From assembly GCA_024195265.1 (NCBI GenBank), contig JAJLRJ010000011.1, positions 5,010,866 to 5,074,865 of the forward strand: a stretch of DNA of 64,000 nucleotides. The letters are read 5' to 3'. The translations under genes were made by a program, and so were the position numbers. Numbering within the stretch: the stretch's first letter is position 1; every line of letters starts with the position of its first letter. Of this stretch, positions 63,457 through 64,000 are shown piece by piece. This stretch comes from Dendrophyllia cribrosa. Taxonomy: Eukaryota; Cnidaria; Anthozoa; Scleractinia; Dendrophylliidae. Under the pieces are notes generated by a model that was given only the letters and a program-made list of their open reading frames with translations, had not been told where the DNA came from and did no database searches.

Positions 63457-64000
63457 TTTACATACTTACTTACTTACTTACTTACTTACTTATTTATTTA
63501 CTTACTTACTCACTTACTTACTTACTTACTTACTTACTTATTTACTTACTTACTTATTTACTTACTTACTTATTTACTTACGCTATATTTCCTAAGCTTA
63601 AGAATGGACGTGTAATTGTTATAATTCCGATAGACCAAATATTGGGTTAGGAAATCGACAGTATGTAAATCTATTATTATGTTCACCATCGCAAACATAA
63701 TTTATTTGACTGATTTGTTCCTTTTAGTTTGCTTAACAAAAAAAAAACCCTTTTCTACCAAATGTAAGCTCCCTTTTCCCGTTTCCTACGCCCTCGTCAA
63801 TTCATGCATTAGCGAACTCGAGTGTGCTCTACATTTCCTGTTTCTGTATTTAATTCCCGCCTATTTTTACCCAGCTATGCAGTTTCCAATCCCTCCTGCG
63901 CAACCTGCACAACCGGTAGCACCTGTTTCACCGGTATCACCAGGCGTTGATCTTTTTGCTGGCCAATCAGAAACCAAGAAAACAGAGATCCCACAAGCAA
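55362..64000 (+). CDS. Gene C: secreted four-MANSC protein with Pro/Gln/Gly repeats (3' end missing)
   Basis: Exons, joined: 55362-55425, 55522-55809, 58379-58828, 59453-59755, 60633-60941, 62138-62515, 63875 to the window end. All junctions are phase 1 and the frame is open for about 639 residues. Order: signal peptide, four MANSC domains, then Pro/Gln/Thr/Gly-rich repeats with PGQTPSVPGQTP- and PGLTAQ-type units. The repeats resemble elastic or disordered matrix segments; a structural extracellular role is inferred. The first two exons match gene B in layout and junction sequence (VV), so B and C are clear duplicates. The end of the gene lies outside the window, so a membrane anchor or other domain could follow. 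Confidence 0.85.
55522..55809 (+). CDS. Gene C exon 2: MANSC domain 1
   Basis: 96 codons, phase 1 at both ends; acceptor tctacaatag, donor GTTAGT at 55810. First Cys of the domain at 55548; LKGGIGAGTFRILGKV, CCKTSTCDVAFL, CYGVEC. An extra cysteine (VVMCDYLEAC) sits just before the domain. Confidence 0.9.
56988..57510. repeat. ~79-bp tandem repeat array interrupted by a MITE
   Basis: Units with GGACTAGCATCCCATCCAGG, AGTAGTAATACTCCTAGTCA and AAACCAGGTCACCCTGTG occur from 57214 to about 57510 (about four copies). A partial copy lies at 56988-57039. The gap is filled exactly by the element at 57040-57213. Confidence 0.8.
57040..57213. mobile_element. pogo-like MITE (ACAGTGGAAC), TA target site, inside tandem array
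   Basis: TACAGTGGAACTTCCATTTA at the left and AGAGGTTCCACTGTA at the right, with repeated AGTGTCCCCTTAATAGAGG-like interior. The tandem unit reads CTTCATA before it and TATACACCAGGTCA after it. This shows insertion at TA after the array formed. Confidence 0.8.
57915..58090. mobile_element. Long foldback element (AATAGGCCATTTCCGAG)
   Basis: Arms of about 70 bp (AATAGGCCATTTCCGAGTTA... to ACCTTTCATATGAA) with the inverse at 58020-58090 and a short centre. The arms differ by only a few bases. Non-coding; intron 2 of gene C. Confidence 0.78.
58379..58828 (+). CDS. Gene C exon 3: linker plus MANSC domain 2
   Basis: 150 codons, phase 1 at both ends; acceptor atctttgcag, donor GTATGT at 58829. A Pro/Asn/Gln-rich linker of about 57 residues leads to the domain (first Cys at 58552) with LKGGINAGTYKDVGAV, CCEFAACDLAFM and CYLVGC. 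Confidence 0.9.
58975..59060. repeat. (GAAT)n/(GGAT)n microsatellite
   Basis: AATGAATGAATG followed by about ten GGAT units and GGACGGACG. Intron 3 of gene C. Confidence 0.9.
59453..59755 (+). CDS. Gene C exon 4: MANSC domain 3
   Basis: 101 codons, phase 1 at both ends; acceptor tttctgcag, donor GTAAGT at 59756. First Cys at 59488; LKGGLKAGDFTDTGKV, CCQQSSCNLAFM, CFSVKC, STIPA. Confidence 0.91.
59803..59820. repeat. G18 homopolymer
   Basis: Eighteen consecutive G. The length is probably unreliable in sequencing and variable. It lies 48 bases after the exon 4 donor of gene C. Confidence 0.9.
60126..60229. repeat. Foldback repeat (AAGCTTGCGTGATATC ... GATATCACGCGCGCTT)
   Basis: Inverted arms of about 45 bp with AGCCGACTCGGCC/GGCCTCGTCGGCT at the centre and GTGATATC outside. 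Intron 4 of gene C. Confidence 0.65.
60633..60941 (+). CDS. Gene C exon 5: MANSC domain 4
   Basis: 103 codons, phase 1 at both ends; acceptor tcttcctag, donor GTGAGA at 60942. First Cys at 60671; LVGGIKSGYFRDHGKV, CCEMPHCNLAFM, CFSVAC. It is most like domain 3 (CNLAFM in both), indicating an adjacent exon duplication. Confidence 0.91.
62138..62515 (+). CDS. Gene C exon 6: Pro/Gln/Gly repeat region
   Basis: 126 codons, phase 1 at both ends; acceptor ccttaacag, donor GTTCGT at 62516 (a weaker donor). It encodes tandem short repeats (VPGQTPSVPGQTPQTPGQ, then IPGLTAQIPGLTA) and a Pro/Leu/Gln-rich end. No cysteine and few charges. The Pro-Gly periodicity suggests a flexible or elastic segment. 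Confidence 0.83.
62700..63590 (+). mobile_element. LINE 3' end with reverse-transcriptase C-terminus and (CTTA)n tail
   Basis: The open frame 62712-63053 ends TKQGLRSWQYLGPKIWNALP, then SNFKRRLKK and a TGA. This is the typical C-terminal tail of a LINE reverse transcriptase (Y-x-GPKIWNxLP). It is followed by an AT-rich 3' UTR, AATAAAG at 63242 and about 340 bp of (CTTA)n (63248-63590). Catalytic domains are missing, so it is a dead 5'-truncated copy in intron 6 of gene C. Confidence 0.8.
63875..64000 (+). CDS. Gene C exon 7 (partial): continued Pro/Gln/Val-rich region
   Basis: Acceptor tttttacccag before 63875, phase 1; open to the window end. It encodes FPIPPAQPAQPVAPVSPVSP and then a polar segment. 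It continues the composition of the previous exon, which supports the splice choice. Confidence 0.75.

Overview
The window looks like nuclear DNA of an invertebrate animal, most likely a cnidarian and plausibly a stony coral. The evidence is GT-AG introns, phase-1 exons encoding shuffled extracellular domains (laminin-G, EGF, Ig), AATAAA signals, and dense short inverted-repeat transposons, LINE tails and a tRNA-derived SINE. The taxon is inference; the sequence names no species. All three genes are on the + strand and no convincing minus-strand gene was seen.

Layout. Gene A (849 to 39898, 5' end missing) has 21 visible exons. The first is a single open exon of about 21 kb (849-21860, about 7,000 codons). 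It carries long Ser/Thr-rich (mucin-like) stretches, 16 copies of a cysteine-rich MANSC-type domain and a lysine/glutamate-rich end. Further exons add two laminin-G-like domains, six more MANSC domains, a His-rich spacer, three EGF domains, a hinge, an Ig domain, three more EGF domains, one membrane span and a short cytoplasmic tail. The spliced frame holds about 9,240 residues in the window. Gene B (42951-52712, 8 exons, 608 residues) starts with a signal peptide, has four MANSC domains and ends in a very acidic Ser-Gly/Glu tail with glycosaminoglycan-attachment-like sites. Gene C (55362 to beyond 64000) starts with a signal peptide, has four MANSC domains and enters a Pro/Gln/Gly-repeat region cut by the window end.

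How they fit together. The three genes are tandem paralogues built on one module: one MANSC domain per phase-1 exon, joined to different partners (membrane anchor in A, acidic tail in B, Pro/Gln repeats in C). All look secreted or cell-surface, so an extracellular-matrix, mucus, glycocalyx or skeletal-matrix role is reasonable, but nothing in the sequence proves a function. MANSC domains are known from animal proteins such as KIAA0319, LRP11 and SPINT1/HAI-1. I do not recognise this architecture or the 30-copy cluster from any named gene.

Introns and intergenic gaps are full of non-autonomous transposons: several foldback families, TA-flanked pogo-like MITEs, two LINE 3' fragments, a tRNA-type SINE, a dispersed ~105-bp tandem repeat, and microsatellites. 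Exon boundaries were assigned by eye from splice consensus and reading phase. Nearly every junction agrees in phase 1, which makes the models fairly secure without transcript data.
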